The position numbers and the translations under genes were made by a program. This document shows positions 1 to 8,507 of a DNA stretch of 64,000 bases, in pieces (within the stretch, counting starts at the first letter, position 1; the number at the start of each line of letters is the position of its first letter). The DNA lies in NCBI RefSeq assembly GCF_026151335.1, contig NZ_JAMQPP010000001.1; one strand, given 5' to 3'. The stretch is from Leptospira_A soteropolitanensis. Its GTDB lineage: Bacteria > Spirochaetota > Leptospiria > Leptospirales > Leptospiraceae. The notes under the pieces were generated by a model. That model was not told where the DNA came from. It was given only the letters and a program-made list of their open reading frames with translations, and did no database searches.

Positions 1-95
1 ATAAAGCTAAGATATGAAAGATCATCGTCATTGAAAATAAAATGATTAAGATTCTGCTTGTTACGGTCCTAATTTTTTTGGATGGATTCCACATA

Positions 96-593
96 CTATT
101 TTCCTTTGGTTTGTAAGTAATAAACATAGTCAATTTCTGGAGATTTGCCACCTAGTTGGGTGATAGCGGCAGTGATTTGTCCTCGGTGATGAGTTCTGTG
201 ATTAAAATTATGTTGTATGACATCAGAAAAGTTAAGTTCTGCTTCAAATCCTCTCATGGTTTTATAACGAAAGAGACTATCCCATATCGAACTATCTAGA
301 CTTGTGAGCCACGAATTCCATAATTCTAAACTTTGTATCATTCGACTTTTTAATGTTTGACGATTAAGCTCAAGTTCTTCTGCTAAAGAGGATGGGACGT
401 AGACTTCTCCGATAAGTCGTGAATACCATACTTTCTCCACAAGTAACAAATGGTTGAGTGTTCCATGAATGGATTTAAAAAATAAACCTGCATCTTTTTT
501 GTAATCTTCATCCGAGAAGGTATCGATCGAGTCATACAAAAGATTTGTGGCCCAAATATGATAAGCATTGTTTCTCAAGAAAAAATCTTTCAT
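96..593 (-). CDS. DinB family protein
   Basis: The 165-residue product matches the DinB/YfiT-like four-helix bundle family in length and motifs. Three histidines sit where the family's metal triad is expected: H48 in a 'GTLNHLLL' helix, then H132 and H136 in 'NHRTHHRGQ'. DinB proteins bind a divalent metal, and many act as thiol-dependent transferases or hydrolases; the substrate cannot be read here. It is a single cytoplasmic gene with no clear operon partner. The initiation region is odd: there is no Shine-Dalgarno sequence and the ATG sits inside a perfect 11-bp stem-loop (581-607). The family call is firm, the function unknown. Confidence 0.9.
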   Translation of the reverse strand: MKDFFLRNNAYHIWATNLLYDSIDTFSDEDYKKDAGLFFKSIHGTLNHLLLVEKVWYSRLIGEVYVPSSLAEELELNRQTLKSRMIQSLELWNSWLTSLDSSIWDSLFRYKTMRGFEAELNFSDVIQHNFNHRTHHRGQITAAITQLGGKSPEIDYVYYLQTKGK

Positions 594-607
594 AGTGAAA
601 GATTTTT
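581..607 (-). promoter_or_regulatory. Hairpin covering the DinB start codon
   Basis: Perfect inverted repeat with 11-bp arms (AAAAATCTTTC / GAAAGATTTTT) and a 5-nt loop. On the mRNA strand the A and U of the AUG are in the loop and the G opens the 3' arm. No purine-rich ribosome site precedes it. It could limit translation, but the stem is AU-rich and may be weak. Confidence 0.5.
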
Positions 608-675
608 CTGAGTGATCCGAGAAATCAATGACTAATTTAAATCTAATATTTATCCTTCAAGTTCTGTTTCATTTT

Positions 676-1845
676 CTAATAAATAAAAAAACTAATCAGA
701 ACTGTAGCAATTACTACGATCCACGAAGGAGTTTTCCAATATTCCAAAAACAAAAAACCGGAGATGGCAAGAGCAAAATCTTTTGGGGAGAGAATGGCAC
801 TTGTCCAGACCGGCTGATAAAGGGCGGCGAGTAGTATTCCTACAACGGATGCATTGATTCCTAACATGGATTTACGAATGTTTGGATTGTTTCGTAGTTT
901 CTCCCAAAAAGGTAAAACACCGACAATCAAAAGAAAGGAAGGTAAAAAAGCAGCCACCAAACAAATGATAGCTCCTAGCCATCCACTTGGTTCTACACTA
1001 GATACAGCTCCTAAATAACTACTAAAAGCAAACAATGGACCTGGGATTGCATTGGAGATTCCATAACCAGCAAGAAAAAGATCATTATTCACCCAACCGG
1101 AAGGAACAACTTCTGATTGCAAAAGCGGTAGTACGACATGGCCACCACCAAAGACGAGTGCACCGGCTCGATAAAAACTATCAAATAGTTTGATTGTTTG
1201 GTTTGGATAGATTTCTCTTAAGAAAGGAAGAACCAATAATAATGCAAAAAATAGAATTAAAAATAAATAACCAATGTTATTATTTCCTTTGTGTAAAGGT
1301 TCATGTGGAAGTTCAGAAGAAGATTTAAGAAAAAAGATCCCAAAGATTCCAAAAAAAAATAGAATCAATATTTGTAAAAAGGCAGAACTGAAAAAAAGCA
1401 AGATAACGCTTGTTATTATGGCAATGGTGATTCGTTCTTTATCTGGGCAAAGTTTTTTTCCCATACCGAGGATGGCTTGTGCGACCACAGCTACAGCAAC
1501 CACTTTTAATCCATGAAGCCAATGGTTGTGCGCATTCATATCCATCTTTGAAATTCCAAGTCCAAAAAGAATTAGAACTATAGCAGATGGCAATGTAAAA
1601 CCAATCCAGGAAAGGATCGAACCGAAAATCCCCGCTCGGGAAAGTCCAATGGCCATCCCCACTTGGCTACTGGCAGGTCCAGGTAAAAATTGGCAAAGGG
1701 CAACTAAGTCAGCATAGGCATGTGCACTAATCCATTTTTTTTTGGTAACATATTCATCATGAAAATAACTCAAGTGAGCGATTGGTCCACCAAACGAAGT
1801 GCAGCCGAGCTTTAGTGCAGTAAAAAAAACTTCAAAATATTTCAT
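676..1845 (-). CDS. chrA: Chromate transporter, ChrA (CHR) family
   Basis: The product has 389 residues, the usual length of a bidomain CHR-family protein. It shows the two family repeats: 'TSFGGPIAH' near residue 16 and 'FGGGHVVLPLLQ' near residue 230, each followed by a 'PGP' segment and hydrophobic helices filling the rest. ChrA proteins are inner-membrane chromate exporters that lower cytoplasmic chromate; specificity cannot be proven from sequence. A PadR-type repressor gene lies 54 bp upstream on the same strand, so the two are probably co-transcribed. Confidence 0.92.
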   Translation of the reverse strand: MKYFEVFFTALKLGCTSFGGPIAHLSYFHDEYVTKKKWISAHAYADLVALCQFLPGPASSQVGMAIGLSRAGIFGSILSWIGFTLPSAIVLILFGLGISKMDMNAHNHWLHGLKVVAVAVVAQAILGMGKKLCPDKERITIAIITSVILLFFSSAFLQILILFFFGIFGIFFLKSSSELPHEPLHKGNNNIGYLFLILFFALLLVLPFLREIYPNQTIKLFDSFYRAGALVFGGGHVVLPLLQSEVVPSGWVNNDLFLAGYGISNAIPGPLFAFSSYLGAVSSVEPSGWLGAIICLVAAFLPSFLLIVGVLPFWEKLRNNPNIRKSMLGINASVVGILLAALYQPVWTSAILSPKDFALAISGFLFLEYWKTPSWIVVIATVLISFFIY

Positions 1846-1899
1846 GAAATTTCAATCCTAAATACAATTCCTTGGAATTTGATTGTGAGTTTGATAAGG

Positions 1900-2199
1900 C
1901 TAATTAAGTATTTCACCGATTAACTCTTTTAATTTTATTTTTGCTGCAACCAATTCTTTTTTTCCTTTAGGTGTGATGCGGTAGAATTTACGTTTTATTT
2001 TTCCCAATTGTTCTGTTCTGGATCGCATGAACCCTTTGTCTTCTAAACTTTTTAATAGAGGGTATAAAGAACCAGGACTAATTTTGTAACCATGTTCCTT
2101 TAGTTCTTTCATCATCCAAACACCGTAAATTTCTTCCTTTTCACTGTGATGTAGAATATGAATTTTGATGAAACTGGAAAAAAATTCATTAATTCGCAT
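1900..2199 (-). CDS. PadR family transcriptional regulator
   Basis: A 99-residue winged-helix protein. The PadR signature is clear: an N-terminal helix leading to 'EEIYGVWMMKELKEHGYKIS', then 'GSLYPLLKSLEDKGF' as recognition helix, and a basic wing ('KIKRKFYRITPKGKKEL'). It lacks the long C-terminal dimerisation domain of subfamily 1 and so belongs to the short (PadR-s2) type. It sits directly upstream of the chromate transporter on the same strand, which suggests it senses a ligand linked to that transporter and controls the pair. The effector is unknown. Confidence 0.9.
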   Translation of the reverse strand: MRINEFFSSFIKIHILHHSEKEEIYGVWMMKELKEHGYKISPGSLYPLLKSLEDKGFMRSRTEQLGKIKRKFYRITPKGKKELVAAKIKLKELIGEILN

Positions 2200-2256
2200 T
2201 CAGAATCAAATTACGATATCGAAATTAGATAGTCAAATCTAAAAAATCAATCTACA

Positions 2257-2355
2257 ACCGACCGCGCTTTTCGCTTCAATCTTTCCCATTTGTTTTTTTA
2301 ATGAAAATGGATTTCATAAGGAAAAGATTTCCGCTGCAATCGCTGGCGCAGGGAA
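2257..2355 (+). repeat. Dispersed intergenic repeat, copy A
   Basis: Begins 'GACCGCGCTTTTCGCTTCAA', continues through a CAATCTTTCC block, and ends with 'GATTTCCGCTGCAATCGCTG' followed by GCGCA. The same ordered blocks recur at 3842-3915 (reverse), 44768-44832 and 59660-59880. It lies between the PadR gene and the dioxygenase gene and is non-coding on both strands. Confidence 0.75.
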
Positions 2356-2377
2356 AATATTATGATCAAAAAATTAA

Positions 2378-3136
2378 TTAAACCAATTGAAAGAGGGAAT
2401 TTGTCTTTTGGTTTTGGAATTCATCTTTGTTTGGGAAATGATTCCAGAGGTCTGCCGTTTCTTTTTTTTCTGGAAAGTTTGTATATAAAATATCAAAAGA
2501 AAATCGCCTTACATCGTAATTGCCTTTGTGGATCAGATGGGCTGAAAACACCAATAAATCTCCCGGATTGTGAGGGATTAAAAATTGATTGGAAATTTCT
2601 TCGTGATTCTTTTTTCCTTCTAATTCCAAACGAATCTTTCTTTCTTCTTCGGTATCCCAGCGTTTGTGAGATCCAGGTACCAAGCAAATCCCTGGATCCG
2701 GTTCTAAGGGAATGCGAAAGTGCCAAACAAAATCTCTTTGAATTCTTTCGAATTGTTTTTCTTCCGAGATGCCCATGTATTGGATGTCCCTGTGCCAATA
2801 GGGAAGTTTATTAGGATCTTCTGGATTAAAAAATATTTGAGTATTAAGAAAGTACATTGGCTCATCGAATACAACCTTACCAATTTCTAGTAAGGCATCA
2901 GATCCAATGAATTGAAAAAGTATTTCTCTATCCTTTTTGTCTTTTGTGAACTTTGTGGAAGTAAGATAAGCACTATTTATATTTTTAGGATGATTCAGTT
3001 CTTTCGACCATTCGGCATTGGAACGAAGGAGGATTTCTTTTAGTATTCTAATTTTGTTTAGTGGAATGTAATTGGGAAACAGATAATATCCCAATTTTTC
3101 TAATTGGCTTTTAGCCTTTGTATCAATGTTTTGCAT
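2378..3136 (-). CDS. Phytanoyl-CoA dioxygenase (PhyH) family protein
   Basis: A product of about 252 residues if translation starts at the ATG at 3136. That start lies 11 nt after the upstream acetyltransferase stop and is preferred over an in-frame ATG at 3196, which would lie deep inside that gene. The Fe(II)/2-oxoglutarate facial triad is visible as H115-x-D117 in 'YWHRDIQ' and H203 in 'HLIHKGN', with an arginine near 210 for 2-oxoglutarate. Family members hydroxylate small molecules or acyl chains; the substrate is unknown. It is likely co-transcribed with the GNAT gene. Confidence 0.87.
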   Translation of the reverse strand: MQNIDTKAKSQLEKLGYYLFPNYIPLNKIRILKEILLRSNAEWSKELNHPKNINSAYLTSTKFTKDKKDREILFQFIGSDALLEIGKVVFDEPMYFLNTQIFFNPEDPNKLPYWHRDIQYMGISEEKQFERIQRDFVWHFRIPLEPDPGICLVPGSHKRWDTEEERKIRLELEGKKNHEEISNQFLIPHNPGDLLVFSAHLIHKGNYDVRRFSFDILYTNFPEKKETADLWNHFPNKDEFQNQKTNSLFQLV

Positions 3137-3147
3137 GTATAAAAAAC

Positions 3148-3759
3148 TTAAATTTGTTTTTCCATATAGTAATGAGAGGGAATGATTCCTTCCCAACCCA
3201 AAGGGTGTCTTGTTTCTTTGATTTCAAAACCTAAGTTTTGGTAAAGGGAAATCGCTGGTTTATTCTCTGCCGAAACGTCCAAAGAAATAGTTTTATGTTT
3301 TTTATTATTTGTGATCATATATTCGATCATTTTTTTTGCGATTCCTTTGTTTCTTTCCGTTTCCGAAACTGCAATATGACCTAAATACAAACATCCTGAT
3401 TTGGGCGGTTGGATGATGGTTTCTGTTTTGAGTCCCCTTGCCATTACTTTTGGTGCTTTCCATTTGTATACAGAAAGGATACGAAGGGCTGTGCCTGCAG
3501 TTAATGTTAAAAAACTAGGTTGAGTATAAGACAAGATGGAACCTACCACTTTGCCATTAAGTTCTGCCACATAATGATTGGTATACGATACAGTGTTTCC
3601 TCGTTTTACGTAAGATAAGGTTAAAAAGTTTAAAGGAGTTTTTTTACCTTCTGCAAAAACAAAGGTCCATGCTTTCGGTCCAGATGAATAGATAAGAGGA
3701 ACGATTGTTTCTACATCGGTTGGTTTTGCAGCACGAATGGTTAGGTTTGGATTTTCCAT
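3148..3759 (-). CDS. GNAT family N-acetyltransferase
   Basis: A 203-residue GNAT-fold protein. The acetyl-CoA binding motif A is seen as 'YLGHIAVSETERNKGIAKKM' (R/Q-x-x-G-x-G/A variant with KGIAKK), followed by the typical 'ISLDVSAENKPAISLYQNLG' strand and helix. These enzymes transfer acetyl from acetyl-CoA to an amine; the acceptor cannot be deduced. It is the first gene of a two-gene unit with the PhyH-type dioxygenase 11 nt downstream. Confidence 0.92.
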   Translation of the reverse strand: MENPNLTIRAAKPTDVETIVPLIYSSGPKAWTFVFAEGKKTPLNFLTLSYVKRGNTVSYTNHYVAELNGKVVGSILSYTQPSFLTLTAGTALRILSVYKWKAPKVMARGLKTETIIQPPKSGCLYLGHIAVSETERNKGIAKKMIEYMITNNKKHKTISLDVSAENKPAISLYQNLGFEIKETRHPLGWEGIIPSHYYMEKQI

Positions 3760-3841
3760 AAGATAAAAAAGTGAATCCTTAAATTGAAATCTATCTAAAT
3801 TTTTTTATGATTCACTTGGCACGTCAATAGAGAATTCAAAT

Positions 3842-3915
3842 CCTGCGCCCCGGATCAAAGCGGAAATCCTTTCCTGAAAGGAAAGATTGTAGCGACGAGC
3901 CGGAGATGTGCGCCC
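3842..3915 (-). repeat. Dispersed intergenic repeat, copy B (reverse)
   Basis: Read on the minus strand it contains 'CCGGCTCGTCGCTACAATC', then the hairpin CTTTCC-TTTCA-GGAAAG, then 'GATTTCCGCTTTGATCC' and GGGGCGCA. It shares block order with copies A, C and D. It lies upstream of the acetyltransferase gene and just past the end of the PCuAC fusion gene. Confidence 0.75.
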
Positions 3916-3929
3916 CAAAAACATAATTT

Positions 3930-5546
3930 CTAAAACGTAAAGGAAGCAAATGCATTGATAAGCTCTCTTGTGGCAAGCTGGGGTCCATTTAAATTTTGAT
4001 GAAAGGGTTTTCCATATTCAAAACCAAATCGGACACCTTGGAGAATTCCACTTGTGACAAGAAAGTTAACACCAATGAGAAGGTCACTTCGCATTCCGCC
4101 TTGACGATAAGGGTCGTTTTGTGGGTCCATCTTTGGATCTAAAGTTGCATCCATTCCTTGTAGGTTTAGCCACCTTTGTTTTGCTACACGAAGAGAAATC
4201 GAAGTACTTTCGTGTACAAGAAATGACAGCCATCCTGAAATTTCGTATCGATTTCCGAATCTGTAGTTGTTATCATTTTTTCCGATTCGTAAGCTGGCTT
4301 GTGATTGTGCACCCCAAGAGAATTTCTTATAATTACCGTTATAAGATAGTTGTGGAAGTAAACTATAAGTTCCAACGCCGGGTTGCATATTGTATGGAAC
4401 TTTTTGTTTTCCCATCATAGGCATATTGTCCCTTTCATCAATGGAACCTGTGGGAAGAGAAATTCCCATCCCTGTAAAAAAATTCTGATGTTCCGTTTTT
4501 ATCAATCGATAAGCGGTGCTAAAACTTACATCGCCAATCCCGGCTGAACTCATGGGTGCCTTGTCAAAATTACTGGATAACATCGTCATTTTATTTTTAA
4601 CTGCAGGAACCATAAACATAATCATCCATTTGTCTGAAATAGATGTCATAGCACTCACCATATTCATTTCCATGACCATATCGGTTGGCACTGACATATA
4701 GTTGTACTTGTTAGCTGATAGAATAGGCAAAGTAGTTCCTATTGGAGAATTGGTGATTAGACTGCCTGATGGCATGGCGACTGTAGGATCAGTAAAAGGA
4801 AAATACAATGTACCAAGATCACTGAGTCCAGTGGTTCCTGATTGTAAACCCCACATCTTCATTCCCATATAACGATAATCAATCATCCACTTTCCTTTTT
4901 CGTGGATATGTGGGTTCATAATACCTGCCGGTGCCAACATGTCGGCTCGGTTGTGGTGTTCATGCCCTTCATGACTTGAATGATCATGATCCGAATGGTC
5001 TTCGTTAGTTAGTCCATTGGGAGCGAAGTTTGACATATCGGCTTCATCTGTATTTGGTGAAACTTTGTTAGTTTCACTTATTTCTTCTTTTTTGAACGAA
5101 GTGGAGGCCTGTTTATTGTTTATCTCTTTGTTCGGTGAAGAAGTTTCTATAGAGATATTTGTTTGTAGTTCGGTTCCATCAGAAAAAACAAAACGAAAGG
5201 GAATCGATTCTTTAAATTTTAAAGGAGATTTGATTCCAAAAAGCATGATATGAAATCCTCTAGGAGTAAGATGAGTCATACCATTTTTGGGAATAAAAAT
5301 TTCGGAAACAGGAATCATTTTCATACCTGTTTCGGATGGTAACATTGTATATAACTCGACTCGGTCGGCTATATTTGATTTTGTTTGGACTAGTTTTTTG
5401 TCGAAGTTTGTTCCGTTGTTTAAAGTGAGATAAACAACAGAAGTTGAGGAAGAAGTATATTTGATATAAGCATTTTCAATTTTAACCTCTTTAGAAAGGA
5501 GAGGAGTGGTAATTAGAAATAAAAATAGTATGTGTTTGAGTTTCAT
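3930..5546 (-). CDS. PCuAC copper-chaperone domain fused to a His-rich linker and an outer-membrane-like domain
   Basis: About 538 residues from the ATG at 5546, chosen because it has an AAGGAAAA ribosome site and gives a clean signal peptide ('MKLKHILFLFLITTPLLS'). Residues 20-110 form a PCuAC (DUF461) domain. The Cu(I) ligands M77, H99 and M101 ('GFHIMLFG') are kept, but the first canonical His ('ELH') is Tyr66. A low-complexity linker and a His cluster around residues 182-200 follow. The remaining C-terminal part of roughly 330 residues has alternating beta-strands ending in Phe, like a transporter-type barrel. It probably delivers or exports copper next to the copper enzyme NosZ. The fusion is unusual. 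Confidence 0.75.
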   Translation of the reverse strand: MKLKHILFLFLITTPLLSKEVKIENAYIKYTSSSTSVVYLTLNNGTNFDKKLVQTKSNIADRVELYTMLPSETGMKMIPVSEIFIPKNGMTHLTPRGFHIMLFGIKSPLKFKESIPFRFVFSDGTELQTNISIETSSPNKEINNKQASTSFKKEEISETNKVSPNTDEADMSNFAPNGLTNEDHSDHDHSSHEGHEHHNRADMLAPAGIMNPHIHEKGKWMIDYRYMGMKMWGLQSGTTGLSDLGTLYFPFTDPTVAMPSGSLITNSPIGTTLPILSANKYNYMSVPTDMVMEMNMVSAMTSISDKWMIMFMVPAVKNKMTMLSSNFDKAPMSSAGIGDVSFSTAYRLIKTEHQNFFTGMGISLPTGSIDERDNMPMMGKQKVPYNMQPGVGTYSLLPQLSYNGNYKKFSWGAQSQASLRIGKNDNNYRFGNRYEISGWLSFLVHESTSISLRVAKQRWLNLQGMDATLDPKMDPQNDPYRQGGMRSDLLIGVNFLVTSGILQGVRFGFEYGKPFHQNLNGPQLATRELINAFASFTF

Positions 5547-5622
5547 TTTTTTATTTTTCCTTTTCCAAAAAATCATACTGGCTACTTAATTCACCAGTAT
5601 GACAAGTGTTTGGAGAGAGAAT

Positions 5623-6408
5623 TTACATTTCTGTATTTGATACGATGGAACCAACTGTGAAAGAAGTAATGGTAACTCCGTTCAATACAAAACCCAATCG
5701 ATTTCCGCCTGTATATGCAGGAACATTCATCATTTGCATGATTGGATAGTAAGACATAGATCCTCTTTCCGTATCTGTGAGTTCCGAACAAGGTTTGTTG
5801 AAACCATTTAAGAATCTTGAGCCTCCCATTGTGTATTGAAAGTCTAGACAAAACGTATGAGTTGTTCCGGTCGTTGGAATTGGTGCAGAAACAGAACCAC
5901 CTTTTCCAGTATTACTAAAAACATCAGAAGCATTTTTATATTGAGTTTGTGCGCCAGCGATCAAACGATAAGTAGGGCCACTTAAGGGACTACCTGTTCC
6001 ATAAGCAATAACATCAATTGTGCTTGATGCTGAGTTCATAATAAAAGAAACTTCGATATTAGTTCCTCCTTTGTTTGTGGTTAACATCACGTCATTAGTA
6101 GTATACAGAACAGAGGAACTACTTTGACCTGTGGCCCCTTTTGTTACTCCGTTTTGAGTCAGACCTAAACCATTAAAACCAGCATCGTCACAAGCCGAGA
6201 TAGAATATTTTGTACGGGGTTTACTTTCTACTTGTGTGAGATTACTTTTGATTGCTGCTGTAGTGGAGATGGAGCAACCAGGATTTGTATTTGCTGCTAC
6301 AAGTAGTGCTAAAAGATTTGATGCATTATTCTCATCCGTTTTTTTAGCGATACTACAATTGAAGACTGTCAAACAAACTAGAGAGATAGACAATAAATTC
6401 TTAAACAT
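5623..6408 (-). CDS. Hypothetical lipoprotein in the copper/nos block
   Basis: A 261-residue protein with a signal peptide and lipobox ('LTVFNCS', Cys18), so it is expected to be exported and lipidated. The rest is Ser/Thr/Gly/Asn-rich and beta-like, with three further cysteines near residues 45, 75 and 175-205 that could form disulphides. I recognise no domain. It lies 76 bp upstream of the PCuAC fusion gene on the same strand, in an operon-like arrangement, so a role at the cell surface in metal handling is possible but only inferred from position. Confidence 0.75.
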   Translation of the reverse strand: MFKNLLSISLVCLTVFNCSIAKKTDENNASNLLALLVAANTNPGCSISTTAAIKSNLTQVESKPRTKYSISACDDAGFNGLGLTQNGVTKGATGQSSSSVLYTTNDVMLTTNKGGTNIEVSFIMNSASSTIDVIAYGTGSPLSGPTYRLIAGAQTQYKNASDVFSNTGKGGSVSAPIPTTGTTHTFCLDFQYTMGGSRFLNGFNKPCSELTDTERGSMSYYPIMQMMNVPAYTGGNRLGFVLNGVTITSFTVGSIVSNTEM

Positions 6409-6475
6409 AAAATTACCTATTTATAATATTCCAAGGGCTAAACTTTTCATAGAGTTCGCCTAGTTGCATTGAAAT

Positions 6476-6520
6476 CATTCCTAGAAAAAGGAACAAAACC
6501 TTTATGTGGTTTTAGGAATG
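6476..6520 (-). terminator. Probable stem-loop at the end of the Cys/His-rich gene
   Basis: The inverted repeat CATTCCTA...TAGGAATG, with flanking AAAA/TTTT, overlaps the stop codon of the gene ending at 6512. There is no strong U-tract, so it could be a terminator or an mRNA-stabilising hairpin. Confidence 0.4.
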
Positions 6521-6925
6521 GAGTTGCTTTGGCGGTTTGTAAGGTAAATATGCGAATCCATTCAATAAGTGGGTATCTGGTTGGAACGCAAATATGATTA
6601 TATCATAAGTAATCACGGGATTAAATTTTGTGTCTGTAGCAAAGCTCGGGTTCATTGATTGTGATTGGAGAACCTTTGTTGCCGATTTTTTTTTCGCACA
6701 GGAACATGAATGAGGACCAGAGCCTTTTGTTAGGTGGCAAACGATTCTTTTGGAATGAGGTGAATCCTCTTCTTTATGGATTTCGTTTTTGGAACCGTGG
6801 TTGCAATGACAAATCATAGAAAGGCGGTACATAGACTGGGCAAGTAATCCAGTTTCCAAAAATAGGATTTTACCTATAAAGGGAAGTAAGATCAAAACCG
6901 AGGCTATTTGTAACCAACGTTTCAT
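6512..6925 (-). CDS. Small Cys/His-rich exported protein, putative metal binder
   Basis: A 137-residue product with an N-terminal hydrophobic helix (residues 5-30) that is either a signal peptide or an anchor. Residues 39-76 are packed with possible metal ligands: C39, H40, C41, H43, H50, H57, C63, H64, H72, C74 and C76, including 'CHCNH' and 'CSCAKKK'. I recognise no family. Two FNR-like boxes lie within 90 bp upstream (6968-6981 and 7001-7014), and the gene follows nosY on the same strand. A role in copper supply to NosZ or in metal sequestration is an inference from composition and position. Confidence 0.7.
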   Translation of the reverse strand: MKRWLQIASVLILLPFIGKILFLETGLLAQSMYRLSMICHCNHGSKNEIHKEEDSPHSKRIVCHLTKGSGPHSCSCAKKKSATKVLQSQSMNPSFATDTKFNPVITYDIIIFAFQPDTHLLNGFAYLPYKPPKQLHS

Positions 6926-6967
6926 GATGATTGTATATCATTTTACAAGGCACCTCTTAGTTTTTCA

Positions 6968-6981
6968 ATGATCTAAATCAA
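6968..6981 (-). promoter_or_regulatory. FNR/DNR-type box
   Basis: On the minus strand TTGATTTAGATCAT, one mismatch from TTGAT-N4-ATCAA. The centre is about 50 bp upstream of the start codon at 6925, so activation from a -41.5 position would give a very short leader. Confidence 0.65.
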
Positions 6982-7000
6982 GTGCACTCAAATAACTCAA

Positions 7001-7014
7001 TTGATATAAATCAT
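7001..7014. promoter_or_regulatory. Second FNR/DNR-type box
   Basis: TTGATATAAATCAT, one mismatch from the consensus, 33 bp from the first box and just downstream of the nosY stop codon. It probably acts with 6968-6981 on the Cys/His-rich gene. Confidence 0.55.
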
Positions 7015-7017
7015 ACT

Positions 7018-7803
7018 CTAAAAATTTCGTTTTTGGAATCGTTTAAAAGCTATGTATAGTGGGATGCTGACCCATAAACTTAGAAACAAAATAGTAATGC
7101 CGAACACACCGTACAGTCCTAATTGCCTTAATAGTAAGGCACCAGAAAATCCTAGCAGGGCAGAAGAGCTGGTTTGTAAAATTAAAAGAATTCTAATTAA
7201 GTCGATCGGGTTAAGTAAAATAACGATTAGAGAGGGAATTTCTATTGGATAGTCACCTAAATACAAACTAAAGATAAAAACAAGGGCATCGAAAAAGATA
7301 AAGAAGTACAACCAAACCAAAAGAGAAACAGTTAAAACAATTTCTCCCCTTCGAATCAAAGAAGAAACTAAAAACGCTAGTGCTACAAAGATTGCTGTTA
7401 AGAAAATTCCAAAAACGAGTAACTCAGAAAATAAAAATAGGAATTTAGGTTCATTTGAAAAAAGAAAAAACCCAGGAATACCTAAACCGAATAATAATCC
7501 GAGGGAAAGTGATACCGTGATTCCTAAATACTTGCCCAAAAAAAGAGAACTTCTACTTACGGATTTAGAAAGTAATACTTCAGCAAAAGGCATCGATTCT
7601 AAAAATGACATTCCAGAAAATGTAATAGCGAATAAAGGAATGACAATGAGTGTTAAGTTCATTGTGCTTACGAGCAATCGGATTCCATTCTGATCTCCAA
7701 AAAAACTTAAGATCATCATCACAAGGATGAGAATTCCTGAGTAAATGAATACCCATCGACTTCTGATATTTTCTTTGATTTCAAAAAATAAAATTTCTTT
7801 CAT
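7018..7803 (-). CDS. nosY: NosY-like ABC transporter permease
   Basis: A 261-residue polytopic membrane protein with about six helices, of ABC-2 permease type. Its start overlaps the stop of the ATPase gene by 4 nt (ATGA), so the two are translationally coupled. NosDFY is the periplasm-facing maturation complex for the NosZ copper-sulphur centre; NosY forms the membrane channel part. The identification rests on fold type plus operon position after nosZ, nosL, nosD and nosF. It is the last gene of the nos operon. Confidence 0.9.
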   Translation of the reverse strand: MKEILFFEIKENIRSRWVFIYSGILILVMMILSFFGDQNGIRLLVSTMNLTLIVIPLFAITFSGMSFLESMPFAEVLLSKSVSRSSLFLGKYLGITVSLSLGLLFGLGIPGFFLFSNEPKFLFLFSELLVFGIFLTAIFVALAFLVSSLIRRGEIVLTVSLLVWLYFFIFFDALVFIFSLYLGDYPIEIPSLIVILLNPIDLIRILLILQTSSSALLGFSGALLLRQLGLYGVFGITILFLSLWVSIPLYIAFKRFQKRNF

Positions 7804-8507
7804 GGCTTTGTTTTGTATTCCTCATTCCAGAAATTCATTAGTGCCTGATCTAAATCAGTTTTGTTGTTTTTTCTGAGAAAATTTTCCGGAGAATCATCAA
7901 TCAGAATGGACCCTTCTGATAAAAGAAGAAATCTGTCGGCTAACTCTTGTAACTCTTTTAATATATGAGTTGAAAATATAACAAGAGAACCTTCTTTTTT
8001 CTTTTCGGACAAAAGAGACTTTAATAAATGGGAGATATATGGATCTAAGCTTGCAGTGGGTTCATCGATCACATACAGATCTTTTTTGGAAGAAAAACAC
8101 TGGAGGATGCTGATTTTTTGTTTGGTTCCTCCCGATAGAGATCCAATTTTTTTATCCATGTGGTTATTTAACTCTAAAATTGATAAAAGGTTTTGAAATC
8201 GTTCTTCTTCTACTGGTTCTAGTTTTTTAAAAAAAGAAATTAGTTCTCTCACTTTGATATTTGTTGGGAAACGAGGTGTTTGTGGCATATAACCGATGGT
8301 ATGTGGTTTTCCATTTTTACTTTGAAATAAAATTTCTCCTGCGATCGGTTGGACCAATCCAAGAATTCCTTTGATAAGAGAACTTTTACCAGAACCATTG
8401 GGGCCAATAATGGATAGAATTTTCCCTGAATCTGTTTGGAAATTTACATTTTTGACCGCAACAGAATTTCTCCCATAACTGATGGTAAGATTTTTTACTT
8501 CTATCAT
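7800..8507 (-). CDS. nosF: NosF-like ABC transporter ATP-binding protein
   Basis: 235 residues with a complete ABC ATPase core: Walker A 'GPNGSGKSS' near residue 36, signature 'LSGGTKQKI' near 123, Walker B 'LYVIDEPTASLDP' near 143, and the switch His in 'IFSTHIL'. It overlaps nosD by 4 nt upstream and nosY by 4 nt downstream. In the NosDFY complex this subunit hydrolyses ATP in the cytoplasm to drive NosZ cofactor maturation. Confidence 0.95.
   Translation of the reverse strand: MIEVKNLTISYGRNSVAVKNVNFQTDSGKILSIIGPNGSGKSSLIKGILGLVQPIAGEILFQSKNGKPHTIGYMPQTPRFPTNIKVRELISFFKKLEPVEEERFQNLLSILELNNHMDKKIGSLSGGTKQKISILQCFSSKKDLYVIDEPTASLDPYISHLLKSLLSEKKKEGSLVIFSTHILKELQELADRFLLLSEGSILIDDSPENFLRKNNKTDLDQALMNFWNEEYKTKP

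Noticed and set aside
2362..2814. 150-codon plus-strand open frame
   Set aside because: It is antisense to the PhyH-type dioxygenase, whose catalytic residues are all present.
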